Assembly (NCBI GenBank): GCA_023249695.1
Contig: JAHFCD010000107.1
Coordinates: 1 to 7,421 of the forward strand
DNA: 7,421 bases
From: Elusimicrobiota bacterium
GTDB lineage: Bacteria > Elusimicrobiota > Elusimicrobia > UBA1565 > UBA9628
Reading direction: 5' to 3'
Shown here: positions 5,382 to 7,421 of the stretch, in pieces
How positions within the stretch are numbered: position 1 is the first letter of the stretch
How the letters are laid out: each line of letters opens with the position of its first letter
Position numbers and translations under genes: made by a program
The notes under the pieces: model-generated
What the model was told of the DNA's origin: nothing
Database searches by the model: none
The model's input: the letters and a program-made list of their open reading frames with translations, nothing else

Positions 5382-6710
5382 CTAGAAGCCGCGAAGGCTC
5401 TTGAGGCCGGCTTCGAGAACCGCGAACGCCTCGGACAGCTGCTCGTCGGTGATGACCAGGGGGAACAGCAGGCGGATGCAGTTCCCGTGGGTGCCCGCGG
5501 TCATGATCACGACGCCCCGTTCATAGCAGAACTTGACCAGGGCCTTGGCCGCGTCGGGGTGAGGCTCCTTGGAGGCGCCGTCCTTGACGAATTCGAAGGC
5601 GAGCATCGGCCCGAGGCCGCGGACGTCGCCGATCATCGGGAAGCGGTCCTTCCATTCCATCAAGGTCTTGCGGATGGACAGGCCGAGGTAGGCGGCGCGC
5701 CGGAACAGGACGCCGTCCTCGAGGAGGTCGAGCACGGCCAAGGCCGAGGCGACGGAGAGCGGGTTGCCTCCGAAGGTCCCGCCGATGCCGCCCTCGATGG
5801 GGGCGTCCATGATCTCCGCGCGGCCGGTGACGGCCGAGAGCGGAAGGCCGCCGGCGAGGCCCTTGGCGGAGAGGATCAGGTCGGGGATGAAGCCGAGCTG
5901 CTCGGACGCGAACAAAGTGCCCGTGCGTCCGAAGCCCGATTGGATCTCGTCGGCGATCAGCACGATGCCGTTGAGCGCGCAGTGCAGGCGGAGCTTCTCC
6001 AGGAATTCGCGGGGCGCGGGCAGGAAGCCGCCCTCGCCGAGGACCGGCTCGATGATGACGGCCGCGATCTTGTCCTCGCCGATCCTGCCGGCGAGCGCCG
6101 CGAAGCCGTCGTACGCCGTCTCGGCGCGCACGCCGCGGTATTCGTAGGGAAACGGGGCGCGATAGACGTCGCTGTTGAACGGCGCGAACCCGGTCTTGTA
6201 GGGCTTTTCCTTCGCGGTCAAGGTCATGGCCATGAAGGTGCGGCCGTGGAAGGCGTGCTCGAACGCGATGACCGCGGGGCGGCCGGTGTGGGCGCGGGCG
6301 ATCTTGATGGCGTTCTCGACGGCCTCGGCGCCGCTGTTCGCGAGAAACGACTTCTTGGGGAACTTGCCCGGCGCCTTCTCGTTGAGCCTTTCGCACAGCG
6401 CGACGTAGGACTCGTACGGGGTGACGTTGAAGCTTCCGTGCAGGAGCTTGTCCGCCTGCCCCTTGATCGCCTTCACGAGCTTCTCCGGCGTGTGGCCGGT
6501 ATTGACGACGCCGATTCCCGCCGCGAGGTCGATGAGCACGTTGCCGTCGACGTCGGTGATCAGGGCGCCGTGAGCATGGTCGACGAAGACCGGGGTCCCG
6601 TGGAACGGCCCCCTCGCCACGGCGGCTTTCCGTCGCGCCATCAACGCTAAGCTCTTCGGTCCCGGAATCGGGGTCTTGAGGACTATGTTTTTGGTCTTAG
6701 TACCAGCCAA
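5382..6710 (-). CDS. gabT: 4-aminobutyrate aminotransferase-like class III PLP enzyme (TTG start)
   Basis: A 442-residue cytoplasmic pyridoxal-phosphate aminotransferase that should transfer the amino group of 4-aminobutyrate (or a similar omega-amino acid) to 2-oxoglutarate, giving succinate semialdehyde and glutamate. Visible motifs: the family N-terminus IPGPKSLALMARRKAAV (15-31); NSGAEAVENAIKIAR (125-139) with the PLP phosphate loop; EHAFHGRT (151-158) with the cofactor-stacking region; IIEPVLGEGG (219-228); D254 in IADEIQSGFGRTG contacting the pyridine nitrogen; Schiff-base K283 in SAKGLAGG; GGTFGGNP (310-317); and R413 in CIRLLFPL for the substrate carboxylate. Length is normal for GabT. 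The conserved N-terminus begins before the first internal ATG (residue 24); the only in-frame start upstream is TTG 6710, with GAGG six bases ahead, so a TTG start overlapping the aldehyde dehydrogenase by 14 bases is called. Ornithine, beta-alanine or 5-aminovalerate transaminases are alternatives. Confidence 0.91.
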   Translation of the reverse strand: MAGTKTKNIVLKTPIPGPKSLALMARRKAAVARGPFHGTPVFVDHAHGALITDVDGNVLIDLAAGIGVVNTGHTPEKLVKAIKGQADKLLHGSFNVTPYESYVALCERLNEKAPGKFPKKSFLANSGAEAVENAIKIARAHTGRPAVIAFEHAFHGRTFMAMTLTAKEKPYKTGFAPFNSDVYRAPFPYEYRGVRAETAYDGFAALAGRIGEDKIAAVIIEPVLGEGGFLPAPREFLEKLRLHCALNGIVLIADEIQSGFGRTGTLFASEQLGFIPDLILSAKGLAGGLPLSAVTGRAEIMDAPIEGGIGGTFGGNPLSVASALAVLDLLEDGVLFRRAAYLGLSIRKTLMEWKDRFPMIGDVRGLGPMLAFEFVKDGASKEPHPDAAKALVKFCYERGVVIMTAGTHGNCIRLLFPLVITDEQLSEAFAVLEAGLKSLRGF

Positions 6711-7421
6711 TCGGGGCCTCGTCGAGATTGATGTTGATCTGCTTGGTTTCCAGGTAGGCCTGTATGCCGTACAGGCCGAGTTCCCGTCCGTTGCCGCTCT
6801 GCTTGTAGCCGCCCCAGGGCATCTCGTTGAACGTCGGGTGATAGGTGTTCAGCCAGGTGATGCCCGCGCGGAGCTCCTTGAGGACCCGGACGCCCTTGTT
6901 CACGTTCAAGGTCCACACGCCGGCCGCGAGGCCGTAGTCGGAGTCGTTGGCGATGCGGATCGCGTCCGCCTCGTCCTTGAACTCGATGATGGACAGGACG
7001 GGCCCGAAGATCTCCTCGCGGGCGATGCGCATCGTCGGCTTGACCTCGTCGAAGATCGTGGGCAGGAGGAAGTGGCCGTTGGCGAACTCCGCGCCTTTCG
7101 GGCGCTCGCCGCCGCAGGCCAGCTTGGCGCCTTCGTGGATGCCGGCCTTGATGAAGCTTTCCACCTTGTCGCGGTGCGCGGCGGAGACGAGCGGGCCCAT
7201 CTTGACCCCGGCGCCGAGGCCGTGGCCGAGCTTGATGCGGGGTATCTTGGAAAGGATGGCCGCCACGAAGCGCTTCCGAATCGACTTCTCGACGAGCAGG
7301 CGCGAGCCCGCGGAGCAGACCTCGCCCTGATTGGCGAAGGCGGCGAACAGCGCGCCGTCCACCGCGGACTCGAAGTCGGCGTCGGCGAACACGATGTTCG
7401 GGTTCTTGCCGCCGAGCTCGA
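6697..7421 (-). CDS. NAD(P)-dependent aldehyde dehydrogenase, betaine/aminoaldehyde type, C-terminal half (5' end outside window)
   Basis: Oxidises an aldehyde to the acid with NAD(P)+. 240 residues are visible, about the C-terminal half of a roughly 490-residue family. The visible part opens with ELGGKNPNIVFADADF, whose Glu is the general base, and the catalytic Cys follows 34 residues later in NQGEVCSAGSRLLV, the standard spacing. Later motifs are KMGPLVSAAH, the cofactor-contacting EEIFGPVLS, NDSDYGLAAGVWT, then NTYHPTFNEMPWGGYKQSG, GRELGLYG and the tail ETKQININL ending in GWY. The CSAGSR context and the QININL tail resemble betaine aldehyde dehydrogenases more than GabD-type succinate semialdehyde dehydrogenases. 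The frame remains open to the window edge, so the GTG at 7392 is internal and not the start. It overlaps gabT by 14 bases, so they are one unit; 4-aminobutyraldehyde or a related aminoaldehyde is a reasonable substrate, but betaine aldehyde or succinate semialdehyde cannot be excluded. Confidence 0.94.
   Translation of the reverse strand, partial: ELGGKNPNIVFADADFESAVDGALFAAFANQGEVCSAGSRLLVEKSIRKRFVAAILSKIPRIKLGHGLGAGVKMGPLVSAAHRDKVESFIKAGIHEGAKLACGGERPKGAEFANGHFLLPTIFDEVKPTMRIAREEIFGPVLSIIEFKDEADAIRIANDSDYGLAAGVWTLNVNKGVRVLKELRAGITWLNTYHPTFNEMPWGGYKQSGNGRELGLYGIQAYLETKQININLDEAPIGWY
6717..6720 (-). promoter_or_regulatory. Shine-Dalgarno supporting the TTG start of gabT
   Basis: On the minus strand GAGG (6720-6717) sits six bases before TTG 6710-6708, inside the last codons of the aldehyde dehydrogenase. 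Together with the conserved family N-terminus encoded directly after it, this decides the start, since no in-frame ATG or GTG exists nearby upstream. Confidence 0.55.

Noticed and set aside
5379..6650. 423-codon open frame on the plus strand, antisense to gabT
   Set aside because: Same antisense GC artefact: Glu/Ala/Arg/Val-rich composition without motifs, fully covered by a gene with intact PLP-enzyme motifs.
7390..7392. GTG at 7392 as start of the aldehyde dehydrogenase
   Set aside because: The frame continues upstream with the conserved ELGGKNPNI segment containing the catalytic Glu, so this GTG is an internal Val codon and the gene runs off the window.
1..7421. Mobile elements, CRISPR arrays, tRNA or rRNA genes, phage or defence genes
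   Set aside because: No transposase or integrase motifs, no spaced direct repeats, no tRNA-like cloverleaf, and no room outside the seven genes. Nothing in the window supports any of these.

Overview
The window is dense, high-GC bacterial DNA with strongly GC-biased third codon positions. A TonB-dependent outer-membrane receptor and a periplasmic YfiR-family protein point to a diderm (Gram-negative) organism. The sequence alone does not fix the phylum; Myxococcota/Deltaproteobacteria, Acidobacteriota and Elusimicrobiota are all plausible guesses. There are seven genes, two of them cut by the window edges, and almost no non-coding DNA. Six genes lie on the minus strand and one on the plus strand.

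Layout from left to right: (1) positions 2-262, plus strand, the C-terminal part of a cyclophilin-type peptidyl-prolyl isomerase. (2) Positions 285-5267, minus strand, a tight four-gene operon. In transcription order it encodes a TonB-dependent outer-membrane receptor, a small periplasmic YfiR-like (DUF4154) protein, a membrane histidine kinase (CHASE8-like sensor, HAMP, PAS, HisKA, HATPase) and a single-domain CheY/Rcp1-like response regulator. (3) A 114-bp intergenic gap (5268-5381) with a hairpin and only a weak promoter candidate. (4) Positions 5382-7421, minus strand, a two-gene catabolic unit: an aldehyde dehydrogenase of the betaine/aminoaldehyde type (N-terminus outside the window), overlapped by a gabT-type 4-aminobutyrate aminotransferase that starts at TTG.

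The operon is the most interesting part. The junctions are TAATG, ATGA and a stop codon lying inside the next Shine-Dalgarno sequence, which suggests translational coupling and fixed stoichiometry. The protein order runs from the cell surface inward: outer membrane, periplasm, inner membrane, cytoplasm. In the known Yfi (TpbB/YfiBNR) system a YfiR protein holds down a CHASE8-HAMP-GGDEF diguanylate cyclase. Here the same periplasmic and sensor parts appear to be joined to a histidine kinase and a free receiver, and an outer-membrane receptor is added at the top. I infer a surface-to-cytoplasm signalling relay whose ligand and final output are not visible here.

The catabolic pair would oxidise an aminoaldehyde (for example 4-aminobutyraldehyde) and transaminate the resulting omega-amino acid. 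The substrate assignment is inference from family and neighbourhood.
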